Source of the DNA: Streptomyces sp. NBC_00287
GTDB lineage: Bacteria; Actinomycetota; Actinomycetes; Streptomycetales; Streptomycetaceae
Direction: 5' to 3'
DNA: 64,000 bases
Assembly (NCBI RefSeq): GCF_036173105.1
Contig: NZ_CP108053.1
Coordinates: 7,378,001-7,442,000 of the forward strand
A program made the position numbers and the translations under genes. Positions within the stretch are counted from its first letter, which is position 1; each line of letters opens with the position of its first letter. The notes beneath the pieces are model-generated. The model was not told the DNA's origin, did no database searches, and saw only the letters and a list, made by a program, of their open reading frames with translations. Below, in pieces: positions 17,068-25,724 of this stretch.

Positions 17068-19376
17068 GGGCGGTGTGGCGGGCCGCCCGCGCGGCGGTAC
17101 GGCGGCGCAGACTCCAGACCGTCGTGATCGCGTTGGTCACGCTGACCTCGACGGCGGCGCTGGTGGTGGCCCTCGGCCTGGTCGACGCCGCCTCCGCCCC
17201 CTTCGACAAGGCCTTCGGCAAGCAGCGCGGCCCGCATGTCGTCGCCGCCTTCGACCGTGGCGCGGTGTCGGACGCCGCACTCGAGCGGGCCGCCCGGCAG
17301 CCCGGAGTCGAGGCGGTCGCCGGTCCGTTCGCCCAGGCCACGGTCGAACTGCCCGAGAACTCCATGAACTTCGGCCTCGGCACGGAGATCACGGTCGTGG
17401 GCCGGGCCGCTCCGGACGCGCCCGTGGACCGGCTCGAGGTGTGGGCGGGACGCTGGGCCACCGGGCCCGGCGAGGTCGTCCTCAACCGGGATCCGGACTG
17501 GACCCCGGACGACCTCGGCAAGACGCTCCAGGTCCCCTCGGGGCCCACCCTCACCATCGTCGGATTCGCCTTCGACCTCAGCGGCACCGCCGACGCCTGG
17601 GTCACACCCCCACAGGCCGACGCCCTGGACCCCACGACCGCCCAGATGCTGTTCCGCTTCGCCGACGCCTCCTCCGAGGACCGGCTGCGCGACCAGCTCG
17701 CCACGGTGACCGAGGCACTCCCCGCCGACGCGCTGACCGCCTCCCGGTCGTACCTCACCCTCAAGGACCGGGTGAGCAGCTCGGCCCGCGCGTACACGCC
17801 CTATCTGATGGCCTTCGGCGTCCTCGGGATCGCGGTGGCCGTGCTGATCATCGCCAATGTCGTCAGCGGCGCCGTGATCTCCGGCTTCCGGCACATCGGG
17901 GTGCTCAAGGCGCTCGGGTTCACGCCGGGGCAGGTCGTCGCCGTCTACCTCATGATGATCTCCGTCCCGGCCTTCCTCGGCTGTGCGCTCGGCACGGCGA
18001 CGGGCAACCTGCTGGCGCGGCCCTTCTTCGAGTTCGTGTTCTCGGGACCCGATGCCGGGATGTTCCACGGCAGCGTGTCGATCGCCACCTGGGTGAACCT
18101 CCTCGCCCTGCTCGGCATGCCCGTCGTGTGCGTCCTCGCCGCGCTCGCCCCGGCGCTGCGTGCCCACCGGATGTCCGCCGCGCGGGCGATCAGCGCGGGC
18201 AGTGCGCCGCGGGCCGGGCGGGCGCTGGGCCTTCAGCGCCGGCTCGCGGGCAGCGGACTGCCCCGGTCGGTGAGCCTCGGGATGGGGCTGCCGTTCGCCC
18301 GCCCGGGGCGCAGCGTGCTGACGCTGGCCGCGGTGGTCCTGGGGGCGGCGACCGTGACCTTCGCGACCGGACTCGCCACCACCATGGACCGATTCGGGAA
18401 CGCGGGGCGGGACGCGTACCAAGTGACCGTGTACGTCGGCAACGTCAGGGACGGACGAGAGGTCCGGCCCGAGCGCTCGGACCGCGAACTCCACACCCTG
18501 CTCGCGGGGTTGACCGGGGCACGGGAAGTCACCGCGCGGGGGAACATCGACGTCCGGATGGCGGGCTCCTCGCACGAGGTGGTCCTCGAAGGCCGCCGGG
18601 GCGACCGGCCGCGGCTCGACAGCGTGCTGACCGACGGGCGATGGACCCGGGCCCCCGGCGAGATCGTCGCCGGGTCCGCCTTCCTGCGCCAGAACGGGCT
18701 GCGCGTCGGCGACCACATCCGCCTCGAAAAGGGCGGCCGGAGCGAGAAGTTGCGTGTCGTCGGGGAGGTGATGGAGAGCAACTCCCGGAGGGTCATAGCC
18801 GAGTGGCCGACGTTCACGGCGCTGGCACCCGGCGAGGAGCCCATCGCCTACCACGTGAAACTCCGCGAGGGAGCCGACCCGGAGGCCTACGCACGCGCCG
18901 CGCGTGCGGCCGACCCAGGTGTCTCCCCGTCCCCGACCGGCTCCAACTCCGTCACCCAGACCATCGTCGGCTCCGCCACCGCGCTCACCCTGATGCTCGC
19001 CCTCGTCGCCGGCCTCGGTGTCTTCAACACGGTCGTCCTCAACACCCGTGACCGGCGCCGGGACTTGGGCATGCTGAAGTCCATCGGCATGACCCCGGCC
19101 CAGGTCACGGTGATGACGGTGACCTCGATGGCGGTGCTCGGAGCGCTCGGCTCCCTGCTCGGGCTCCCGCTCGGGATCGCCGGGTACGACCTGGTCGTAC
19201 CGCGGATGGCGGACGCGGTCGACATCACCCTGCCCACGTACATGACGGACGTCTGGCAGGCCCCGGCGCTGGCCGGCCTCGCCCTCGCCGGGATCGCCAT
19301 CGCGGTGCTGGGCGCGCTCGTCCCGGCCCGGCGGGCGGCGAGGCTGACCGTCGCGGAGGTACTGCGCAACGAGTGA
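17064..19376 (+). CDS. ABC transporter permease with two FtsX domains
   Basis: A 770-residue membrane permease, partner of the preceding ATPase. It contains an N-terminal membrane segment (about 18-40), a periplasm-facing domain, a first FtsX core (about 245-370; LMAFGVLGIAVAVLIIANVV, GFRHIGVLKALGFTPGQV), a second N-terminal segment and extracellular region (about 415-620), and a final FtsX core (about 640-765; RDLGMLKSIGMTPAQVTVMT) ending in LVPARRAARLTVAEVLRNE. This duplicated plan is usual for actinobacterial antimicrobial-peptide or lipoprotein exporters. The gene overlaps the ATPase by 4 nt and its stop is 17 bp from the stop of the opposing EEP gene. Confidence 0.9.
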   Translation: MRAVWRAARAAVRRRRLQTVVIALVTLTSTAALVVALGLVDAASAPFDKAFGKQRGPHVVAAFDRGAVSDAALERAARQPGVEAVAGPFAQATVELPENSMNFGLGTEITVVGRAAPDAPVDRLEVWAGRWATGPGEVVLNRDPDWTPDDLGKTLQVPSGPTLTIVGFAFDLSGTADAWVTPPQADALDPTTAQMLFRFADASSEDRLRDQLATVTEALPADALTASRSYLTLKDRVSSSARAYTPYLMAFGVLGIAVAVLIIANVVSGAVISGFRHIGVLKALGFTPGQVVAVYLMMISVPAFLGCALGTATGNLLARPFFEFVFSGPDAGMFHGSVSIATWVNLLALLGMPVVCVLAALAPALRAHRMSAARAISAGSAPRAGRALGLQRRLAGSGLPRSVSLGMGLPFARPGRSVLTLAAVVLGAATVTFATGLATTMDRFGNAGRDAYQVTVYVGNVRDGREVRPERSDRELHTLLAGLTGAREVTARGNIDVRMAGSSHEVVLEGRRGDRPRLDSVLTDGRWTRAPGEIVAGSAFLRQNGLRVGDHIRLEKGGRSEKLRVVGEVMESNSRRVIAEWPTFTALAPGEEPIAYHVKLREGADPEAYARAARAADPGVSPSPTGSNSVTQTIVGSATALTLMLALVAGLGVFNTVVLNTRDRRRDLGMLKSIGMTPAQVTVMTVTSMAVLGALGSLLGLPLGIAGYDLVVPRMADAVDITLPTYMTDVWQAPALAGLALAGIAIAVLGALVPARRAARLTVAEVLRNE

Positions 19377-19393
19377 GAGGCCGGAGCCCTACG

Positions 19394-20713
19394 TCAGCCG
19401 ATCGGCGCGTACAGCACGCCCAGCTTGTCGATCTCGGCGCCCGACCGCCCCGTGAAGCCGACGATCTGCCAGCCCGAGGGTGCGGTGAAGGTCTTCGCGT
19501 CGGAGGTCGCCGTACCGGCCGACAGGCTCCGGCCCTTGTCCGTGGTGAAGGCCGCGGAGAAGATCCGGGTACGGCCGTCCTTCTGACCCTGCGTCAGCTT
19601 CACCGAGGTGAGGTGCTCGCCGGAGGCCAGGGTCAGGGAGGTCGCGGTGCCGCCCGTGCCGCCGTGGGTCAGGGCCGTACCGCCGTCGTGCGTGAGCGAT
19701 ACGGCGTCCAGGCGGGAGGCGCCGCGCAGAGTGAGCGTACGGGGGGAGTCGGTGGCCGGCAGATCGTCGGCGTCGTTGAACGCCGTGCCGTGCGGGCCGC
19801 CGAAGAAGTCGCTCGCCTTGAGGGACGAGTTGAGGGTGTACGAGAAGCCGACCGTGTGCGGGAAGTGGTCGGAGAGGTGCTTGCCGTCGGAGCGTAGGAA
19901 GGACGCCCACTCGTTGTTGTACCGGGTGGCGTTCAGGGACATGAGGTCGCTGCCCCGGTAGAGGACCTTGTCGACCACCTCGCAGTCGTTCGTCGGCGCC
20001 GCCGAGTCGCAGACCAGGGCGTCACTGCCCTGCGCGGGCGCGGTACCGCCCTTGATCAGGTCGACCCACGGGTCCTTCAGGCCGTTCTCCGACAGCAGCG
20101 TGCGGATGTTGTCGCCCGCGCGCGTGTATCGGGTGTTGGTGTCGCCCATGACGATCACTGCGTTGCCGGAGGAGTTGGCCTGGATGAAGTCCGAGAGCTG
20201 CTCGATGTTGGCGCGGCGGGCGGCGAGGGCGGCGTCGTCGGAGTCGGCGTTGGTGTGGACGTTGTAGAGGTCCACGAAGACGCCCTCGGCGATCCGCACC
20301 CGGGCCAGCGTGAAGCCCTTCGGGGTCAGGCAGTTGGTGCCGGTGCAGTTGTTCCACTTCACCCGCTCGAAGTCCTCGAAGGAGTGGTCCGAGAGGGTGT
20401 TCAGGCCGTCGCCGATGGCCGCTCCGCCGCTGGTCGCGGTGCGGTACGGGTGGGTGTCGTTGGCGTACAGGGAGGCGTGGTAGTTGAAGTCCTCCTGCAC
20501 GTTCACGATGTCGTACGGGCCGAGGCGCTGCCCGATCAGCGGGGTGTTCGTCTCCGGGTCGCTGTCGCCGAGGCCGAGGGGCAGGCCCGCGATGTTGTAG
20601 GTGAGCACGTCGAAGGAGCCGGAGGTGGCGGCCGTCGCGGGGGCGGCGCCGGTGGTGGCGATGCCGGTGAGGGCCAGCGCGGCGGCCGCGAGGGTGCCGA
20701 GGACTCGTCTCAT
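19394..20713 (-). CDS. Secreted endonuclease/exonuclease/phosphatase-family protein with jacalin-like tail
   Basis: A 439-residue secreted protein: Sec signal peptide (1-29), EEP-superfamily catalytic domain (about 35-295), and a C-terminal domain (about 298-439). The catalytic set is complete: Asn in LTYNIAGLP, Glu in NVQEDFNYH, VHTNADS, Asp/Asn in VMGDTNTR and Asp/His in LSDHFPH. This form includes secreted sphingomyelinase-like phosphodiesterases and nucleases. The C-terminal part (ASDFFGGPHGTAFND, RTLTLRGASRLDAVSL, GWQIVGFTGRSGAEIDKLG) has the strand pattern of jacalin-type lectins, suggesting sugar-directed targeting. It is divergent from the PHP-domain gene. Substrate (phospholipid or nucleic acid) is not decided by the sequence. 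Confidence 0.82.
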   Translation of the reverse strand: MRRVLGTLAAAALALTGIATTGAAPATAATSGSFDVLTYNIAGLPLGLGDSDPETNTPLIGQRLGPYDIVNVQEDFNYHASLYANDTHPYRTATSGGAAIGDGLNTLSDHSFEDFERVKWNNCTGTNCLTPKGFTLARVRIAEGVFVDLYNVHTNADSDDAALAARRANIEQLSDFIQANSSGNAVIVMGDTNTRYTRAGDNIRTLLSENGLKDPWVDLIKGGTAPAQGSDALVCDSAAPTNDCEVVDKVLYRGSDLMSLNATRYNNEWASFLRSDGKHLSDHFPHTVGFSYTLNSSLKASDFFGGPHGTAFNDADDLPATDSPRTLTLRGASRLDAVSLTHDGGTALTHGGTGGTATSLTLASGEHLTSVKLTQGQKDGRTRIFSAAFTTDKGRSLSAGTATSDAKTFTAPSGWQIVGFTGRSGAEIDKLGVLYAPIG

Positions 20714-20973
20714 GGTGGGGGTGTCTCCGTCGGGTGGGGGAGCGGGTGTCTACCCAAGGTGAAGGTGAACGGAGCTCAGGTTCGGTGTCAACTGGTGTGA
20801 CGTGCAAGGTCGGTTGGGGAAACTGTGAGGGGTGTGGCGTTCCGCCGTGTGGGGGGCATCGGCCGTCCATGCATCGCTTGTTCAACGTTCATGTTTCACC
20901 TCGATCCTCCACACGCGGCGTGGTCTCGCCGCGGAAGGCAGCCGCAGAAGGCAGCGGCAACCGGGAGGGCGTC

Positions 20974-22677
20974 ATGGGACACGGGCATCACCATCACCAC
21001 GGACACGACCACGACCACAGCCACGCGGAGGGGACGGCGCTGCCCGCCGCCTTCGACGTCAACGTCCCCGACGAGGCGCTCACCCCCGAGCAGCAGTCGC
21101 GCCGCTCGCTGCTGCGCCGTGCGGGCCTGCTCGGCGCGGGTCTGGCCGCCGGCAGCGTCCTCGCCTCCCAGGCGACGCCCGCCGCGGCCGCCGCGGCCTC
21201 GGCCCCCGCGGGCCGTAGAACGAACGGCTTCCTGTGGCTGGCCGGTGACCACCACATCCACACCCAGTACAGCAGCGACGGCAAGTACCGGGTCGTCGAC
21301 CAGGTCCGCCAGGGCGCCAAGCACGGCATGGACTGGCTGGTCATCACCGACCACGGCAGCACCACCCACGCCAAGATCGGCGTCGAGAAGGTCAACCCGG
21401 ACATCAAGGAGGCGCGGGCCGCCTACGAGGACACCCTCGTCTTCCAGGGCCTGGAGTGGAACATCCCGGCCGCCGAGCACGGCACGGTCTTCGTCCACCC
21501 CGGCAAGAACGAGGTGTCCGTCCTCAAGCAGTTCGAGACGGACTACGACGGCAGCGTCAAGGGCGCCTCGGACTCCACGCCCGCCAACGAGGCCCTCGCC
21601 GTCGCGGGCCTCAACTTCCTTGCGGAGCAGGTGCAGCGGCGCAAGGTCAAGGACGCGCTGATGCTCGCCAACCACCCGGCGCGGCGCGGTGTCGACTCCC
21701 CGCACGAGATCCGCGGCTGGCGCGACGCGACCGGCGCCGACCGGCAGATCGCCGTCGGCTTCGAGGGCGCGCCCGGCCACCAGGCCGCCGGTATCCCGGC
21801 CCCGCTCGGCATGGCCCGCGCCCGCGGTATCTACGACAACAACCCCAGCGCCAACTCCTTCGCCGGGTACCCGCCGGAGAGCTACCGCACCTGGGGCGGC
21901 TTCGACTGGATGACCGCGACCGTCGGCGGGCTGTGGGACAGCCTCCTCGCCGAGGGCAAGCCCTGGTGGATCACCGCCAACTCCGACTCCCACCAGGTCT
22001 ACGCCGACACCGCGGCGCGCGGCGGCGGTGACTTCAACACCAACGGCCGCTACGACGACCCCGTCTACGCCGGCAAGATCGACACCACCCAGGGCGACTA
22101 CTGGCCCGGCCAGTACAGCCGCACCCACGTCGGCGCCGACGGCTTCTCCTACGCCGCCGTCATGGACGGCATCCGGGCCGGCCGGATCTGGGTCGACCAC
22201 GGCCAGCTCATCGGCGGCCTCGACGTCCGCGTGTCCGGCGGCAGCCGCTGGGCCACGCTGGGCGGGGCGCTGCACGTGAAGAAGGGCACGCGAGTCACGC
22301 TGAGCGTGGACATCGCGCTGGCCGGCGGCCCCAACTGGGCCGGCTTCCTGCCGAAGTTGGCGCGCGTCGACGTCATCCAGGGCGACATGACGGGCGAGGC
22401 GGCGGACAAGGACACCCTTACGGCGCCCACGGCCAAGGTCGTCAAGTCGTACGAGGTCGACAAGGCGTCCGGCACGGTCCGCCTGACCTACGAACTCGGC
22501 CGTGTGGACCGCCCGTTGTACGTCCGCCTGCGCGGCACCGACGGCAACCGGTCCGCCGTGGGCGCGATGGGCGCGGCGGTCGACCCGGCGGGCCCGGCCA
22601 TCGACGTCGTCGGTGACGCCGACCCGTGGGTGGACCTGTGGTTCTACTCCAACCCGGTGTGGGTCCTGCCGTCGTGA
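20974..22677 (+). CDS. Secreted PHP-domain metal-dependent phosphoesterase with His-rich leader
   Basis: A 567-residue protein. Residues 2-17 are a run of His with Gly and Asp, followed by an acidic stretch and only then a Tat signal (SRRSLLRRAGLLGAG, about 41-55). The PHP domain (about 80-420) shows all metal-binding motifs: GDHHIHTQYS, ITDHGS, GLEWN, ANHPAR and ANSDSHQ. A beta-rich C-terminal domain follows (about 425-567). The ATG has a GGGAGGG site 6 nt upstream; an open frame reaching 20734 has no ribosome site. The His tract before the signal could bind Zn, Ni or Mn in the cytoplasm and help load the Tat-exported enzyme. It overlaps the next gene by 4 nt. Confidence 0.85.
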   Translation: MGHGHHHHHGHDHDHSHAEGTALPAAFDVNVPDEALTPEQQSRRSLLRRAGLLGAGLAAGSVLASQATPAAAAAASAPAGRRTNGFLWLAGDHHIHTQYSSDGKYRVVDQVRQGAKHGMDWLVITDHGSTTHAKIGVEKVNPDIKEARAAYEDTLVFQGLEWNIPAAEHGTVFVHPGKNEVSVLKQFETDYDGSVKGASDSTPANEALAVAGLNFLAEQVQRRKVKDALMLANHPARRGVDSPHEIRGWRDATGADRQIAVGFEGAPGHQAAGIPAPLGMARARGIYDNNPSANSFAGYPPESYRTWGGFDWMTATVGGLWDSLLAEGKPWWITANSDSHQVYADTAARGGGDFNTNGRYDDPVYAGKIDTTQGDYWPGQYSRTHVGADGFSYAAVMDGIRAGRIWVDHGQLIGGLDVRVSGGSRWATLGGALHVKKGTRVTLSVDIALAGGPNWAGFLPKLARVDVIQGDMTGEAADKDTLTAPTAKVVKSYEVDKASGTVRLTYELGRVDRPLYVRLRGTDGNRSAVGAMGAAVDPAGPAIDVVGDADPWVDLWFYSNPVWVLPS

Positions 22678-23189
22678 CCCCGGGGTACGCCCTCACCGTC
22701 GACCCGGACCTGAGGGACCTGCGCGCGGCCGATCATCTGCTCCTGAAGCTGGCGGCCGAACTCGCCCTCCCCGAGGGCACGTTCGGCTGCACGCACCTGG
22801 TGCGCGACGACCGGCCACGCGTCGCCCTGTCCTTCACACTGCCGTCGGAGCCCCTCCTGCGCACCGCCCTGGAGGCACTCACCGGCCAGGGCTACGAGGT
22901 GACGCCCGGCCTGCCGGACACGGTCGGCCGAGCCGTGGCGTACCCCGGTTCCACGACACTCACCGGCACCCTGACGATCACGGACCTGCTCACCCGCTCC
23001 GCGATCGACAGAGTGACGGTCCTGGGCGCCACGGACCCCCCGGACCCCGGGACCCGGCTCATGACGCGCGACCATGTCCGCCCCCACTGGGATTCGGGCG
23101 CGCTGGTGCTGTCCGCGATGCCCGCGGTGGGCGGGGTCCTGGTGCCCTTCGAGGTACCGGATCCGACGCCGTGCTGTGCGGATCATTGA
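22674..23189 (+). CDS. Conserved hypothetical protein coupled to the PHP gene
   Basis: A 171-residue soluble protein of unknown function (VTPGYALTVDPDLRDLRAAD at the start). It reads as two halves: helix-strand units with LLLKLAAELALPEGTFGCTH and LRTALEALTGQGYEV, then TRSAIDRVTVLG and a C-terminal GGVLVPFEVP. GTG 22674 overlaps the stop of the PHP gene in a GTGA, which implies translational coupling and a shared function. No signal peptide, so if it serves the exported PHP enzyme it would do so before export. Confidence 0.7.
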   Translation: MTPGYALTVDPDLRDLRAADHLLLKLAAELALPEGTFGCTHLVRDDRPRVALSFTLPSEPLLRTALEALTGQGYEVTPGLPDTVGRAVAYPGSTTLTGTLTITDLLTRSAIDRVTVLGATDPPDPGTRLMTRDHVRPHWDSGALVLSAMPAVGGVLVPFEVPDPTPCCADH

Positions 23190-23506
23190 GCAAACGTGAT
23201 ATGTAACACACCGTCAAAGTGCCCACGCTGCTGTCACGTTCGCGCAAACGCTGTTCGGAGTTCTTCGGATTCGACGGAAGCCCAGCTCGGCGGGGTGTCG
23301 TGGTGAGCGGGAGCAAAGGTGTGGCTACCCAACAGTAGGCGGAGGGCTACCTTCCGTTAGAAAGATCTGTTCGAGGGGCTGCACGTTTGACGGGTGGGAT
23401 CCGCTTATCTGTTTTCCAGAGCAACGAGGCTCTAGGTGTCCGGCCCGCAACGACACGGGGGACGGAGCGGTACGACACCGACGGAAAGCGAAGGAAAACA
23501 GCCACT
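23190..23506. other. Gene-free stretch with tandem operator-like repeat
   Basis: No convincing ORF. It holds a direct repeat, GGCTACC-N6-TAG at 23323-23338 and 23345-23360, spaced 22 bp, that is two helical turns. The second copy runs into TTAGAAAGAT, a plausible -10 region. It lies 147 nt or more upstream of the GTG at 23507 and probably carries the promoter and regulatory sites of the small-ORF/sigma-like operon. Confidence 0.45.
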
Positions 23507-23701
23507 GTGAACTACGACGGAGTCAGCCTTGTGCTGGCCATCGCCGCCGCGGCGCGGTCCTACGCGCCCGACGTGTGGTTCTTAGTGCGACGCCTTCTCG
23601 GCGCCGGAGTCCGTATCGGGGCCGCCGCCCTGAGCGACGAGCCCCAGTCCCCCGCGACACCCACCCCCACGGCCACCCGGACGCTGGGAGGCCGCCGATG
23701 A
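23507..23701 (+). CDS. Small hypothetical protein ahead of sigma-like gene
   Basis: A 64-residue protein beginning VNYDGVSLVLAIAAAARSYA, with one amphipathic or weakly hydrophobic helix (about 5-35) and a Pro/Thr-rich tail. GTG 23507 follows an AAGGAA ribosome site by about 11 nt; the upstream part of the open frame does not look coding. Its TGA overlaps the ATG of the sigma-like gene by 4 nt, so the two are translationally coupled. Function unknown; small size and position would suit a regulator or partner of the sigma-like protein. Confidence 0.6.
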   Translation: MNYDGVSLVLAIAAAARSYAPDVWFLVRRLLGAGVRIGAAALSDEPQSPATPTPTATRTLGGRR

Positions 23702-24321
23702 CCAGTCCCACCCCCGACCCCGCGGGTCCCGTGATCCGCAGCCCCCGTTCCGTCATGCCGCCCGAGTTCTGGGCCTTCCAGGCCCGTTACGACCGGGCCT
23801 GTCTGGAGTACAGCCGGATCCACCTCGGCAACGCCGTCGCGGCCCGCCGGCTGGTGGAGAGCACCTTCGTCTACCTGGCCACCATCTGGGGGCGCCTGGA
23901 GACCATGGACAACCCCGGGGCGTACGCCTGGGCCCTGTTCAAGCAGCGGGTGCACGGCGAACTCGCCGCGCAGGGCCGTAGTCCCGCCACCACCGAGACC
24001 CTGGCCTTCGCCCGCGCCATCAGCGCCGCCACCGCACCCCTGCTCGGCGCCTTCCGCTCCACCTTCCACGCCGAATACGGCGAGGAGATCGCGGAGTTGG
24101 AGGAGGGCATGGGTCTGTACCGGGGCATGACCCGGCTCAGCGAGCGGCAGTTCGACGTGCTCGTGCTGCGCGACGCCCTCGGCTTCGACACCCGCGAGAC
24201 CGCCCTGATCATGGGCATCAGCGAGGCCACCGTCCGCTCCACCCGCCGTACCGCCAAACATCGGCTCGCCGCCGCCATGGGCTACCGGACCGACGCCACC
24301 GCCGACGACGACAAGGAGTGA
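23698..24321 (+). CDS. Sigma-70-like protein
   Basis: A 207-residue protein with the layout of an ECF-type sigma factor. The N-terminal part (about 18-75; FQARYDRACLEYSRIHLGNA, ARRLVESTFVYLATIWGRL) resembles region 2. The C-terminal part is a clear region 4 HTH (LSERQFDVLVLRDALGFDTR, then ETALIMGISEATVRSTRRTAKHRL, about 138-190). Region 2 is degenerate, so it may not be an active promoter-recognition sigma. ATG 23698 is coupled to the small upstream ORF, and the gene downstream is 7 nt away. The triad is probably one operon. Confidence 0.78.
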   Translation: MTSPTPDPAGPVIRSPRSVMPPEFWAFQARYDRACLEYSRIHLGNAVAARRLVESTFVYLATIWGRLETMDNPGAYAWALFKQRVHGELAAQGRSPATTETLAFARAISAATAPLLGAFRSTFHAEYGEEIAELEEGMGLYRGMTRLSERQFDVLVLRDALGFDTRETALIMGISEATVRSTRRTAKHRLAAAMGYRTDATADDDKE

Positions 24322-24328
24322 TCCACGC

Positions 24329-25033
24329 ATGAGCCGCACCCCACGCAGCATCGAGGAGGCCCTGCGCCGCGCTCGCGTCTTCCGGGGCGAGTACACCGAC
24401 GCCGACCTGGAGTCCGCCCGGCACGGCCTCGCCCGTCAACTGCACGAGCTGCGCTGGGTGCGGTTCTTCTCCGCCCTGCCGACGAGCGCCGGACGGGCCG
24501 CCCACCCGATGCCCGCCGCGCTGCACGAACAGGCGGCGCACGATCTGCGTCTGCTGTGCCGCGGCGCCGTCCACCACGACGGCGCCGCCCGCCGCATCAC
24601 CGCCTTCGACGTCAGCCGCGACCCGGACGGCGCCCTGCCCTTCGCCTGTCTGCTCCACCTCGCCGACCAGGAGGAGGGCGCCCAGTTCTGGTGGCAGTAC
24701 GCCGCCGGCGCCGGCAGTGTCACCGCGGCCCTGTGTCTGTACCTGCTCCACCTCCGCCAGGGCGATATGCGCGACGCCCAGCACTGGGCCGACCAGATCC
24801 ACCGCCTCAACGGCATCGACTGGAACGGCTACACCCCCGTCCCGCACCACGCGGCCACCGACGGCGGCCGCACCGTCCACTACACCCTCCCCGCCCCGCC
24901 CCCCGCCCTGAGCGAACGCGCGGTCAGGGCGGTGGTGCACGATCTCGACGCCCTCCACGACGGCGGCCTCGGCCCCGTCCCCCAGCCCATCCCCGCCCTC
25001 GCCGACCACTGGGCGGACCTCGTCACGACCTGA
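24329..25033 (+). CDS. Hypothetical protein in sigma-like operon
   Basis: A 234-residue soluble protein, mostly helical, of no recognised family. The N-terminus (SIEEALRRARVFRGEYTDAD LESARHGL, broken here for length) is basic and helical and resembles that of small regulatory proteins. The middle (FACLLHLADQEEGAQFWWQY, LYLLHLRQGDMRDAQHWADQ) looks like TPR-type helix pairs. The C-terminus is Pro/Ala-rich. It follows the sigma-like gene by 7 nt and may be its functional partner. Its 3' end overlaps the opposing gene by 11 bp. Confidence 0.65.
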   Translation: MSRTPRSIEEALRRARVFRGEYTDADLESARHGLARQLHELRWVRFFSALPTSAGRAAHPMPAALHEQAAHDLRLLCRGAVHHDGAARRITAFDVSRDPDGALPFACLLHLADQEEGAQFWWQYAAGAGSVTAALCLYLLHLRQGDMRDAQHWADQIHRLNGIDWNGYTPVPHHAATDGGRTVHYTLPAPPPALSERAVRAVVHDLDALHDGGLGPVPQPIPALADHWADLVTT

Positions 25034-25607
25034 CGCCGCACCCCGCCCGCAGCGCCTCCAGCGCCGACCAGGCCGCCGCCTCCCCCTCGTCCGCGTCGAA
25101 CTCCAGCGGCGCGCCGGAGCCGTCGGGGGAGAAGACGACGTACGCCTGGGCGCGATGCGACAGCGCCCCCCACTCCTCCCACTCGTGCACCCGGGCCAGT
25201 ACCCGACCGCACGGCGCGCAGGTGACCCACGGCACCAGCACCGCCCCCGTGGACGGGTGCCGCGGCAGCACGTCCCGCAGTGGAGTCGTCCCCTGCGCTC
25301 CGTCCTCGAACACCCGCAACCGCGCCGGCTGACCGGCACCGCACGGCAGCGCCGCGATGCCCGCCCCGAGGTGGTCCCACACGTCCCACTGTTCGGCCAT
25401 CACGGCGAGCTCGGCCCGCGCGGACTCGCCCACGGTCAACTGCTGTTGCAGCAGCCGGTCCACCAGAACCTCCAGGCCCCCCTCCTGCTCCCCGATGTCC
25501 CAGCAGGCCTGCACCTCGTCGACGTCCTCGGCGTCCGGCAGCAGGCCGGCCAGCCGGGACCACACGACGCCCTCGGCGGCGTAAGCGTTCGCATGGTGAT
25601 CGTTCAT
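25023..25607 (-). CDS. Hypothetical protein
   Basis: A 194-residue acidic protein of unknown function. The N-terminal helical part (VWSRLAGLLPDAEDVDEVQA, EVLVDRLLQQQLTVGESARA) is followed by a beta-rich part with VTCAPCGRVLARVHEWEEWG and YVVFSPDGSGAPLEFDADEG. The frame is open far upstream, but ATG 25607 is favoured by a leaderless -10 box 7 nt ahead. Not exported. Genes of this look are often found as single transcripts in Streptomyces; nothing in the neighbourhood assigns a role. Confidence 0.68.
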   Translation of the reverse strand: MNDHHANAYAAEGVVWSRLAGLLPDAEDVDEVQACWDIGEQEGGLEVLVDRLLQQQLTVGESARAELAVMAEQWDVWDHLGAGIAALPCGAGQPARLRVFEDGAQGTTPLRDVLPRHPSTGAVLVPWVTCAPCGRVLARVHEWEEWGALSHRAQAYVVFSPDGSGAPLEFDADEGEAAAWSALEALRAGCGVRS

Positions 25608-25614
25608 CGGGCCG

Positions 25615-25620
25615 AGCGTA
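25615..25620 (-). promoter_or_regulatory. -10 box of a leaderless promoter
   Basis: On the minus strand TACGCT, 7 nt before ATG 25607, with no ribosome site between. The arrangement matches the boxes at 9097 and 16353. Confidence 0.5.
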
Positions 25621-25724
25621 GTCGGGACAGGCCCGTCACTCCGGCGGGTGGAAGTCTGCGGCCCACTGGGCCCACCGCCTGGCCAGCCCGGGATAAGCGT
25701 GCCTGGGATCCGGAAGCTGGGCGC

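Noticed and set aside
20752..20900. GTTCAC-like repeats in the divergent EEP/PHP promoter region as PHO boxes
   Set aside because: Repeats GTTCAAC, GTTCATG and TTTCACC are 7 nt apart, whereas Streptomyces PHO boxes use 11-nt units; the minus-strand GTTCACCTTCACC also lacks the second unit.
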